Source: Pedobacter sp. UBA4863 (GTDB lineage: Bacteria; Bacteroidota; Bacteroidia; Sphingobacteriales; Sphingobacteriaceae). Taken from it: DNA of 5,951 nucleotides. This document shows positions 1 through 5,114 of this stretch, in pieces (the first letter of the stretch is position 1; each line of letters begins with the position of its first letter). Location: contig NZ_DHDZ01000061.1 of NCBI RefSeq assembly GCF_002399615.1, forward strand, positions 1-5,951. Reading direction: 5' to 3'. A model generated the notes under the pieces. The model searched no databases. It had not been told where the DNA came from and worked only from the letters and a program-made list of their open reading frames with translations. The position numbers were made by a program, and so were the translations under genes.

Positions 1-146
1 AATATCATTTTTAAACAGTTTCCTATGAATAAAAATTTTTCAACGTATAGTAGGTGAGGGGAGTAAACTTATTATTAATTGAACGTAAGTTTTGGATGTT
101 AATATTTGACAATCAATGCCATGTGTCCACTTCGAAGTCTTTCCTA

Positions 147-266
147 CCCTCATGCCCAATGTCATTAAGGTAGCGTTGGCGGGGACGCCAACACTTGATT
201 TTGCGGACCTTGGCGTCCCCGCCAACGGACTAAATATGCTTAACTTAATGACATTGCCCTCATGCC
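147..266. mobile_element. MITE-like palindromic element (100 bp) with 10-bp flanking direct repeats
   Basis: Seen directly: CCCTCATGCC occurs at 147-156 and again at 257-266. Immediately inside these copies lie perfect 13-bp inverted repeats, CAATGTCATTAAG at 157-169 and CTTAATGACATTG at 244-256. No base separates the direct repeats from the inverted repeats, which is the layout expected of a target-site duplication around a transposon with terminal inverted repeats. The element is exactly 100 bp and encodes no transposase, so if mobile it would be non-autonomous and moved in trans. Its core is a GC-rich nested hairpin (174-227). The structure is certain; mobility is inferred. A REP/BIME-like palindrome is the alternative, but REPs do not normally have a 10-bp flanking duplication. 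I cannot assign it to an IS family. Confidence 0.6.
174..227. repeat. Perfect 18-bp inverted repeat, each arm itself a hairpin
   Basis: CGTTGGCGGGGACGCCAA (174-191) is exactly inverted at 210-227, with an 18-base spacer (192-209). Each arm is also self-complementary: TTGGCG and CGCCAA flank a GGGA loop on the left (176-191) and a TCCC loop on the right (210-225). The DNA or RNA could therefore fold as one long stem or as two separate small hairpins. The arms are about 72% G+C, in strong contrast to the AT-rich surroundings. This is the core of the MITE-like element. Confidence 0.9.
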
Positions 267-345
267 TGGCATCGGCATTCCATTTTTTCGCTTGGTTGCT
301 CTATTTTAACGCATTATTTTTAACTAAATAGGCTAAATGCTGGTA

Positions 346-383
346 AACAAAAATGCCCCGTAACGGATAGGTTACGAGGCATT
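346..383 (-). terminator. Rho-independent terminator of gdhA
   Basis: Reading the minus strand, AATGCCTCGTAAC (383-371) pairs along 13 positions with GTTACGGGGCATT (364-352) around a 6-base loop. It is followed by a T-rich tract, TTTGTTT (351-345). The one non-Watson-Crick position is a G-U pair in minus-strand RNA but would be an A-C mismatch in plus-strand RNA, which supports the minus direction. The stem begins 18 bases after the gdhA stop codon. Confidence 0.88.
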
Positions 384-401
384 GCCTAAGTTGGGATTAT
401 T

Positions 402-1823
402 TTATGGCCAAACTCCTAAATTCATGTAAGAAACGGCAATTTTGTCTATCGAATTTACAAAAGCTGCAGTTCTTAACGTTTTTACTTCTGGCTTGTCTAT
501 TAACGTTTGTCTAATTTCGCGATAAGAGTGGATCATGGTGTCTTCTAAGCCCGAATTTACGAGTTCTAATTCTGATGCTCCCTTAACAATCATTAAACGG
601 TGCTCTGTTGGAATAGTTTTTCCGGTTAAGCTTTCTAGGGTGTTAATTAAGTTCGCATTTGAGTTTTCGGCATAGCGATTTTCCATACGACCAAAAGCTA
701 CGTGAGAAAGATTTTTTAACCACTCGAAGTAAGAAACCGTTACACCACCAGCATTACAATACATGTCTGGAAGAATAATGCCGCCCATTGCTGTGAAGAT
801 TTCTTCGGCTTCTGGAGTACATGGCCCATTAGCACCTTCGGCAATAATTTTTGCTTTAATGTTGCGAATATTTTCGGCAGTAATTTGGTTTTCTAGTGCT
901 GCCGGAATTAAGATATCGCAAGCTTGTTCTAAGCCTTCTTTAGAGTTTTTGAAATCTTTAGCACCAGGGAAACCCAATAAAGACCCTGTATTTTTACGAT
1001 GGGCAAATACCTCATCTACGTTTAAACCGTTTGCGTTATAAATTGCACCTTCAAATTCGCAGATCCCCACAATGGTACCTCCAAATTCGGTAATAAACTT
1101 AGCGGTATGGTAACCTACGTTACCTAAGCCTTGTACAATTATTTTTTTATCTGCTAAACCAGCGGTAAGGCCAAGTTTTTTCATGTCGTCGGCATGGTTT
1201 ACACACTCACGTACCGCGTAAGCTACCCCGCGGCCAGTGGCTTCTTTACGGCCACGGATACCATGTAAAGCAATAGGTTTACCGGTAACACAACCTAAGG
1301 CATCTAAAGAGCCTGGGTTCATGGTCATATAAGTATCAGCAATCCAGCTCATTTCGCGTTCGCCAGATCCGTAATCAGGAGCAGGAACGTCTATACCGGG
1401 CCCAATAAAGTTTTTCTTGATTAATTCTGTAGTATAACGACGGGTAATGGTTTCTAGTTCTGCTACCGTATAGTTTTTAGGATTGATACAGATACCACCT
1501 TTTGCACCGCCGAATGGTACGTTTACGATAGCGCATTTGTAGGTCATTAATGCCGCCAATGCCATTACTTCGTCTTCGTTAACCATATCGCTGTAACGAA
1601 TACCTCCCTTGGTGGGGCTCATGTGGTGCGAGTGTTCTACACGCCACGCATCAATTACTTCAAATCCGTTTCCTCTACGAATGGGAAACTGAAAACGGTA
1701 CACACTGTTACATGCTTTAATTTGTGCCAATAAGCCTTCTGGATGAGAGGTAAATTTAGCGGCACTGTCAAAGTTTTTGCACACATCTGCGAAAAAACTC
1801 GTTTCATTTACTGTACTAGCCAT
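402..1823 (-). CDS. gdhA: Glutamate dehydrogenase (Glu/Leu/Phe/Val dehydrogenase family)
   Basis: Cytoplasmic enzyme of 473 residues that interconverts glutamate with 2-oxoglutarate and ammonium using NAD(P)(H), linking nitrogen and carbon metabolism. The N-terminal substrate domain shows TKGGIRY (71-77), a substrate-binding Lys in TYKCA (96), the active-site motif VPFGGAKGG (102-110, catalytic Lys108) and PAPDYG with the catalytic-type Asp150. The C-terminal Rossmann domain has GLGNVG (232-237), AEGANGPCTPEA (328-339) and NAGGVTVSYFEW (357-368). The acidic Glu256 near the end of the second Rossmann strand hints at NAD preference; this is weak inference. The protein is somewhat longer than the usual 410-450 residues, with no visible break. 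The start is the first ATG of the frame, and its N-terminus resembles Bacteroidota homologues; no clear Shine-Dalgarno sequence precedes it. It has its own likely promoter and a terminator, so it is probably transcribed separately from the ccm genes upstream. Confidence 0.97.
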   Translation of the reverse strand: MASTVNETSFFADVCKNFDSAAKFTSHPEGLLAQIKACNSVYRFQFPIRRGNGFEVIDAWRVEHSHHMSPTKGGIRYSDMVNEDEVMALAALMTYKCAIVNVPFGGAKGGICINPKNYTVAELETITRRYTTELIKKNFIGPGIDVPAPDYGSGEREMSWIADTYMTMNPGSLDALGCVTGKPIALHGIRGRKEATGRGVAYAVRECVNHADDMKKLGLTAGLADKKIIVQGLGNVGYHTAKFITEFGGTIVGICEFEGAIYNANGLNVDEVFAHRKNTGSLLGFPGAKDFKNSKEGLEQACDILIPAALENQITAENIRNIKAKIIAEGANGPCTPEAEEIFTAMGGIILPDMYCNAGGVTVSYFEWLKNLSHVAFGRMENRYAENSNANLINTLESLTGKTIPTEHRLMIVKGASELELVNSGLEDTMIHSYREIRQTLIDKPEVKTLRTAAFVNSIDKIAVSYMNLGVWP

Positions 1824-1885
1824 TTTTCTTGATTTTGGTTTATGCTTTTACGGGTGCAAAATTGCAGTAAAATAAACCATTCTTG

Positions 1886-1893
1886 CAAAAATA
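1886..1893 (-). promoter_or_regulatory. Probable gdhA promoter, -7 box TATTTTTG
   Basis: The minus strand reads TATTTTTG, an exact match to the Bacteroidota -7 consensus TAnnTTTG. It would give a transcript start near 1880 and a leader of about 55 bases before the gdhA ATG. A degenerate -33 candidate, TTTA (1914-1911), lies 17 bases upstream; it lacks the final G of TTTG and the spacing is a little short. The sequence is AT-rich, so a chance match is possible. Confidence 0.45.
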
Positions 1894-1900
1894 ATTTTCT

Positions 1901-1919
1901 TAGTGTAAGCTAAACACTA
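1901..1919. promoter_or_regulatory. Dyad overlapping the gdhA promoter, possible operator
   Basis: TAGTGT (1901-1906) and ACACTA (1914-1919) form a perfect 6-bp inverted repeat around a 7-base centre. The dyad lies just upstream of the proposed -7 box and covers the place where the -33 element should be, so a protein bound here could control gdhA. This is inferred from position only; no regulator family is recognised. Confidence 0.25.
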
Positions 1920-1932
1920 TTAGTTTTATAGT

Positions 1933-1960
1933 CTTAAAAACGTATCTGTTGCGTTTTAAG
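1933..1960. terminator. Weak hairpin just after the ccmD-like stop codon
   Basis: CTTAAAAACG (1933-1942) and CGTTTTAAG (1952-1960) are inverted repeats with a one-base bulge and a 9-base loop. The hairpin begins directly after the stop codon of the ccmD-like gene, where a terminator is expected. The stem is AT-rich and no T-run follows it in the minus direction, so it would be a poor intrinsic terminator. It may instead slow 3'-end decay, or let some transcription read through into gdhA. Confidence 0.25.
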
Positions 1961-2179
1961 TTAGTTTTTATCGGTCGATTTTTTTTCTAACAATTTCAAA
2001 CGTTTGTCTAAACGGAAAAGATAAATCAATAAACCAATTAAAATAATGAGGATACAAATCACCACAATGTAGATTTTTCCATCGGCACGCATTTGGTCGG
2101 CCATCTCTATATCGCTGTTTTGGGCAAATAGATTAAATGAAGTAAAAAGGAGTACAAGCAGTGCTGAAATTTTTTTCAT
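1961..2179 (-). CDS. ccmD: CcmD-family small membrane protein
   Basis: A 72-residue protein at the end of the ccmB-ccmC cluster. Residues 1-20 (MKKISALLVLLFTSFNLFAQ) look like a cleavable signal peptide. A short polar stretch with MADQMRADGKIY (26-37) precedes one membrane span (about 37-55), and the tail is basic and helical (RLDKRLKLLEKK, 56-67). A single span followed by a charged cytoplasmic tail is the hallmark of CcmD, which in known systems stabilises the CcmABC complex and helps release holo-CcmE. Bacteroidota members have this extra N-terminal signal-like segment, unlike the shorter proteobacterial proteins. The assignment rests on topology, motif resemblance and position 85 bases after ccmC. 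No clear Shine-Dalgarno sequence precedes the ATG. Confidence 0.8.
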   Translation of the reverse strand: MKKISALLVLLFTSFNLFAQNSDIEMADQMRADGKIYIVVICILIILIGLLIYLFRLDKRLKLLEKKSTDKN

Positions 2180-2264
2180 TGGGTTTATAATTTTGTTTAT
2201 AAGGTAATGAAGCTATCAAATTTTTCTATTGTATTTTTTGTGAACGTAAACTTTTGATGGTTCA

Positions 2265-2927
2265 TTATAAAGTAATTTGTTTGTTTTCTAAAATTTTAGT
2301 TCTGAAACGAAGGGTATAAACCCAATAACCTATTAAAATCCAACCTAGGCAAGCCGGATAAAATACCATACGCATACGACTGTCTAAATCGTAGCTGTTA
2401 AAACCGGGGTTGCCACCATTGCCGGGGTGTAAAGAGTCTTGCAGGCGGGGCAGTACAAAAAGTAATACCACCATCATAGGGAAAGCGAAAATGTTATAGA
2501 TCGCCGCAATTTTTGCTCTTTTTTGTTCTTCGTCTATGGCGTTGCGCAACACAAAATAGGCGAAATAAAGCAATAGGGATATGGCTGCAAAGTTCTGTTT
2601 AGGGTCGAAGCTCCAAAACTGCCCCCAAGTAAATTTAGCCCATACTGCCCCTGTTACAATGCCAAGTATGCCAAAAATAACACCCGCATTTGCACTTTCT
2701 ACGGCTCTAATGTCGTCGGTTTCGCTTTGCGTGCTTAAAGACTTTACACTGTACCAAACCGAAATGGTAAACAAAGTTACCATAGCAAACCACATGGGTA
2801 CATGAAAATACAAATTTCTAATGGTTTCGTTAAGGATGGCTAGTCTAGGTACTTCTAGCAGTAAACCGGCTATTGCAGTATAAACTACTAAAGCAGCGGC
2901 TAATATTTTCCACCAGTTTTTGTTCAT
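2265..2927 (-). CDS. ccmC: Heme-handling membrane protein CcmC (CcsA/CcmC family)
   Basis: A 220-residue inner-membrane protein with about six spans (roughly 7-25, 40-60, 83-100, 113-128, 138-160, 188-206). CcmC binds heme at the outer face of the membrane and loads it onto CcmE for attachment to c-type cytochromes. The expected features are present: His42 in YFHVPMW and His167 in DSLHPGN fit the two conserved heme-ligand histidines, and WGQFWSFD (101-108) is the tryptophan-rich WWD motif between them. The usual consensus is WGxxWxWD; here position 107 is Phe instead of the last Trp. The length matches CcmC and is much shorter than CcmF or full CcsA proteins. It lies 104 bases after ccmB on the same strand, with the ccmD-like gene next, giving the order B-C-D seen in many ccm operons. 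Confidence 0.93.
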   Translation of the reverse strand: MNKNWWKILAAALVVYTAIAGLLLEVPRLAILNETIRNLYFHVPMWFAMVTLFTISVWYSVKSLSTQSETDDIRAVESANAGVIFGILGIVTGAVWAKFTWGQFWSFDPKQNFAAISLLLYFAYFVLRNAIDEEQKRAKIAAIYNIFAFPMMVVLLFVLPRLQDSLHPGNGGNPGFNSYDLDSRMRMVFYPACLGWILIGYWVYTLRFRTKILENKQITL

Positions 2928-3031
2928 AAATTATTTGTATGTGTTTAGTATTTAGATGTTGGTGTTTAGCTAATACATGTTATATTATTTTATTCATCAT
3001 CGCATTATCAAATTACCAAATCATCACATTG
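2928..3031. repeat. Low-complexity ccmB-ccmC spacer with short repeats
   Basis: The 104-base gap is made of short recurring words. GTGTTTAG occurs at 2941-2948 and 2962-2969, with another TTTAG at 2951-2955. From about 2993 to 3030 the plus strand repeats words such as TCATC, CAAAT and ATTA, which read as GATGATTTGGTAATTTGATAAT on the minus strand. I recall such ATTTG/GATGA-type low-complexity spacers as frequent in Bacteroidota genomes. No TAnnTTTG box or strong hairpin is visible, so ccmC is probably cotranscribed with ccmB. Confidence 0.45.
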
Positions 3032-3694
3032 TTAATCTCGCCAAAGGTAAGGAAATAACAATAAAGCAACTGTCATCACCATTACATTTATCACAGCCAA
3101 AAGGCCAATCTCGTCTAAACTTACACCCCTGTCTAAACCATCCATGGCATTTTTAGCAAATTTAATTAAAACAATAAGCACAGGGATGATGATAGGGAAG
3201 CTTAGTATGGCCATTAACATACCGCCGTTGCCTGTTTTTGAGGCTATGGCCGATACCATGGTGAAGATGGTTGAAAAGCTTAAACTGCCCAATACGGCAG
3301 CTAAAAGGTACATTAAAATGTCAATGTCTTTATTTGGTTCGAAAACTAAGCTGTAAAATGCCAATGCAATTACAGTCAATAGCATCATCAGCAAACTATT
3401 GTAAATGGTTTTGGCAATAATTAGCGCTACGGGACTAACTAAAGTGTAGGTATATAGTTGTCGGCCCTTGCTTTCTTGAAGGAAGCTTTTTGCAATAGCA
3501 TTAATGGAGGCAAATAGCATAATGATCCAAAAAAGTGCGTTCCAGGTGATCTTATCAATAACTTGAAAAGACATAAAACATACAAAAACCGTAGAAACTA
3601 CGTACAGCAACACTCCATTTAAGGCATATTTAGAACGCCATTCTAGTATAATCTCTTTTTTGATTAAGTGTTTTACCTGTTGTACCAATTGCAT
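3032..3694 (-). CDS. ccmB: Heme exporter / cytochrome c maturation protein CcmB
   Basis: A 220-residue integral membrane protein, the same length as the well-known proteobacterial CcmB. Six spans are visible (about 24-46, 51-70, 86-116, 125-148, 158-180, 193-216). The N-terminus is an amphipathic cytoplasmic segment (KHLIKKEIILEWRSKYAL, 8-25), and the conserved region after span two reads SFLQESKGRQLYTYTLVSP (70-88). CcmB is the permease subunit that works with the ATPase CcmA, which drives release of heme-loaded CcmE from CcmC. CcmA is absent from the window and must be supplied from elsewhere. This is the first gene of the ccm cluster and has a TAnnTTTG box ending only 5 bases before its ATG. 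No alternative Met lies near the N-terminus, so the start is well supported. Confidence 0.93.
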   Translation of the reverse strand: MQLVQQVKHLIKKEIILEWRSKYALNGVLLYVVSTVFVCFMSFQVIDKITWNALFWIIMLFASINAIAKSFLQESKGRQLYTYTLVSPVALIIAKTIYNSLLMMLLTVIALAFYSLVFEPNKDIDILMYLLAAVLGSLSFSTIFTMVSAIASKTGNGGMLMAILSFPIIIPVLIVLIKFAKNAMDGLDRGVSLDEIGLLAVINVMVMTVALLLFPYLWRD

Positions 3695-3699
3695 TTGTG

Positions 3700-3707
3700 C
3701 AAAGATA
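3700..3707 (-). promoter_or_regulatory. Probable ccmB promoter, -7 box TATCTTTG
   Basis: The minus strand reads TATCTTTG followed by CACAA and then the ccmB ATG. TATCTTTGC is a textbook form of the Bacteroidota TAnnTTTG -7 element. Normal spacing would start transcription at, or within a few bases of, the A of the ATG, giving a leaderless or almost leaderless message. The -33 region falls inside the hairpin at 3714-3745, where only TTTA (3732-3729, spacing 21) is available. Confidence 0.6.
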
Positions 3708-3713
3708 GAATTT

Positions 3714-3745
3714 AACCCCTAAATCCCCTAAAGGGGACTTAGGTT
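3714..3745. repeat. GC-rich hairpin repeat upstream of ccmB
   Basis: TCCCC (3724-3728) and GGGGA (3733-3737) pair around a TAAA loop. CCTAA (3718-3722) then pairs with TTAGG (3739-3743), and AA with TT further out, past a two-base bulge. The words CCCCTAAATCCCCTAAAGGGG resemble a short repeat that I recall as widespread between genes in Bacteroidota. No T-run follows in the minus direction, so it is not a typical terminator for the ZIP gene, and it overlaps the place of the ccmB -33 element. Confidence 0.6.
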
Positions 3746-3796
3746 ATAATGTCATAATTTAGCTATTAATTACCTTAGCTTGTAGATTTGTTTGAT

Positions 3797-3828
3797 AAGC
3801 CTCCTCTTTGGGAAGATTGGGTGGGCTT
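3797..3828. terminator. Hairpin directly after the ZIP gene stop, probable dispersed repeat
   Basis: On the plus strand AAGCC (3797-3801) is complementary to GGCTT (3824-3828). Inside it CCTCC (3800-3804) can pair with GGAAG (3811-3815, one G-T) around a 6-base loop; the two stems compete at their edges. The hairpin abuts the ZIP stop codon in the minus direction but is followed by CTTATC rather than a T-run. On the plus strand it is followed by TTTT. It resembles a degenerate copy of the CCTCCCCTTTGGGGAGG-type intergenic repeat that I recall from Bacteroidota. A role as operon end signal or mRNA stabiliser is inferred. Confidence 0.4.
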
Positions 3829-4551
3829 TTAATGCGAATGCCCAGCGTAAAAGCCAATTAGCGCAATCCCAATTCCTAATAAAACAGCCAGCATTTTACG
3901 TTTGTTAATTTTATGGTCGGCACTCGATTCGAAAAGTATGGTAGTAGATATGTGCAAGAAAATACCAATTACAATGCCCATAATTTTATTAAAGTAGGCT
4001 TCTACACCGCCTATGGTGCCATTACTTAAACCTAAGCTTACCCAATAGCCCAATGGTGCCATCATGGCAAATAAAATTAAGTAAAAAACAATTGAACCTT
4101 TTTTAAGGTGATTTTGGACGAAAATACTGGCTAGCGCAAAAGCAGCAGGAATATGATGCAAAGCAATGCCGAAAATAAACTCGTTATGGTGGTCTTTGGC
4201 CAAGGGCATTCCTTCTAAAAAGGCATGGAGGCATAAACTGATCATAATGCCATACGGAAAAGCGTGAGCATGGTGATGTTTGTGGATATGGCCATGTTCT
4301 ACACCTTCTGAAAATTGCTCTAAGAAAACTTGCAACAAAAAGCCAATAAGAATATAGATGCCAATTTCGTGGCCGTCGGTACCGCTGTAGGCATCGGGAA
4401 TAAGGTGTAAAACCGTAATGGCAAAAAGGTAGGCCCCGCTAAAGGATAAGATGAGTTTTAAAAGTTGAGATTTGTCGTTCTTTACTAAAAAAATAGCCAA
4501 TCCGCCTAAAACGGCAGAAAAGAACAATATCGAAAACTTCCACAATTCCAT
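3829..4551 (-). CDS. ZIP-family divalent metal transporter
   Basis: A 240-residue integral membrane protein with about eight spans (roughly 5-24, 31-52, 62-80, 99-117, 124-146, 153-175, 185-208, 218-236), the ZIP fold. ZIP proteins move Zn2+ or other divalent metals such as Fe2+ or Mn2+ toward the cytoplasm. Likely metal-site residues are His49 in span two (HLIPD), His109 and Glu113 in HAFLEGMPL (span four), and His132-His133 in HHIPAAFAL (span five), which corresponds to the HExPHE region of classical ZIPs. A His-rich loop, HGHIHKHHHAHAF (86-98), lies between spans three and four, and the protein ends GHSH. Both could collect metal. The ATG shares one base with the stop codon of the PAP2 gene (TAATG), so the gene is translationally coupled as third in the operon. 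The substrate cannot be decided from sequence. No metal-responsive operator was recognised. Confidence 0.9.
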   Translation of the reverse strand: MELWKFSILFFSAVLGGLAIFLVKNDKSQLLKLILSFSGAYLFAITVLHLIPDAYSGTDGHEIGIYILIGFLLQVFLEQFSEGVEHGHIHKHHHAHAFPYGIMISLCLHAFLEGMPLAKDHHNEFIFGIALHHIPAAFALASIFVQNHLKKGSIVFYLILFAMMAPLGYWVSLGLSNGTIGGVEAYFNKIMGIVIGIFLHISTTILFESSADHKINKRKMLAVLLGIGIALIGFYAGHSH

Positions 4552-5114
4552 TAACTAAGGGGTTTAATTTTTTGATATACAAAATTAGTAAACAAACCTA
4601 TCGCTATTCCCAATAACATGCCACAAAAAACATCGATGGGGTAGTGCACGCCTACATAAACTTGCGCAAAACTAATGGCTGCGGCCCAAAGTAAGCCTAT
4701 TGGTAAAATAGCTTTCCATTTACGGTAAAAAACTCCAATTAAAAAAACAGCTATGCCAAAGTGATTGGTGGCGTGCGATGAAGGAAAGCTTTTGCCGCTG
4801 CCGCAATTTACACGCGGTATAATTTCTTCTTTAAGCCTAATTTCGTTACAGGGCCTTAATCTTCCTACATTGGGTTTAATCAGTTTTGCAGAGATCATAT
4901 CGCCCATTGCAAAAGTCAATAAAATACCGCCGATAATGTATAAACCGGTTTTCTTGTACTGTCTAATGCAGAAAATAACGATGAAAAGATACAAAGGCGA
5001 CCAGAAAAAACGGTTGCGTAATAAGGGCATCAGCCAGTCGAAAAAGCCATTGCTTAATCCCCGATGTATCTTTAGGAACAGTTCGGTATCAAACTGAAGT
5101 ATTTCTTGCATCAT
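4551..5114 (-). CDS. PAP2-family membrane phosphatase
   Basis: A 187-residue polytopic membrane protein of the PAP2/acid phosphatase superfamily, which removes phosphate from lipid phosphates such as undecaprenyl diphosphate or phosphatidylglycerol phosphate. Motif 1, Lys-x6-Arg-Pro, is complete (Lys80, Arg87, Pro88). Motif 2 is PSSHA (111-115) with His114. Motif 3 reads AQVYVGVHYPID (150-161), with the nucleophile-type His157 and Asp161 present but Gln151 where the consensus SRxxxxxHxxxD has Arg. Two cysteines (89 and 104) lie in the loop between motifs 1 and 2. The hydrophobic segments fit five or six spans. The start overlaps the methyltransferase stop (ATGA), preceded by AAGAAAG, a modest ribosome-binding sequence. 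A second ATG follows directly, so the real start could be one codon later. The exact lipid substrate cannot be told; undecaprenyl-diphosphate recycling is plausible. Confidence 0.92.
   Translation of the reverse strand: MMQEILQFDTELFLKIHRGLSNGFFDWLMPLLRNRFFWSPLYLFIVIFCIRQYKKTGLYIIGGILLTFAMGDMISAKLIKPNVGRLRPCNEIRLKEEIIPRVNCGSGKSFPSSHATNHFGIAVFLIGVFYRKWKAILPIGLLWAAAISFAQVYVGVHYPIDVFCGMLLGIAIGLFTNFVYQKIKPLS

Larger units (their letters stand above)
1..345. other. Gene-free intergenic region left of gdhA
   Basis: I see no supportable gene in this stretch. The only clear structure is the MITE-like element at 147-266, listed separately. Two short open frames on opposite strands (minus 40-225, plus 116-331) both run through that palindrome, have no family resemblance that I recognise and no ribosome binding site, so they are treated as chance frames. 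The outer parts (1-146 and 267-345) are ordinary AT-rich sequence. An 11-bp palindrome, ATGCCTGGCAT, sits at 262-272, overlapping the right copy of the direct repeat. Confidence 0.6.

Noticed and set aside
40..225. Minus-strand open frame of 61 codons and the overlapping plus-strand frame at 116-331 as possible small genes
   Set aside because: Both are generated by the palindromic element, have no recognisable family, ribosome binding site or promoter, and overlap on opposite strands.
147..266. Repeats in the left region as a CRISPR array or an intrinsic terminator pair
   Set aside because: There is only one direct repeat pair, it is 10 bp long and flanks inverted repeats, and no T-run follows the GC-rich stems. 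Neither an array nor a terminator is supported.
763..1041. Plus-strand open frame antisense to gdhA; similar shadow frames at 2581-2805, 3144-3356 and 4765-5097
   Set aside because: All lie entirely opposite strongly supported coding sequence and show no independent motifs, so they are shadows of the real genes.
2197..2265. A 22-codon minus-strand frame beginning MNHQKF whose ATG overlaps the ccmC stop (TAATG)
   Set aside because: The overlap looks like coupling, but the product is very short, has no hydrophobic or known motif, and lies in an AT-rich spacer where such frames arise by chance.
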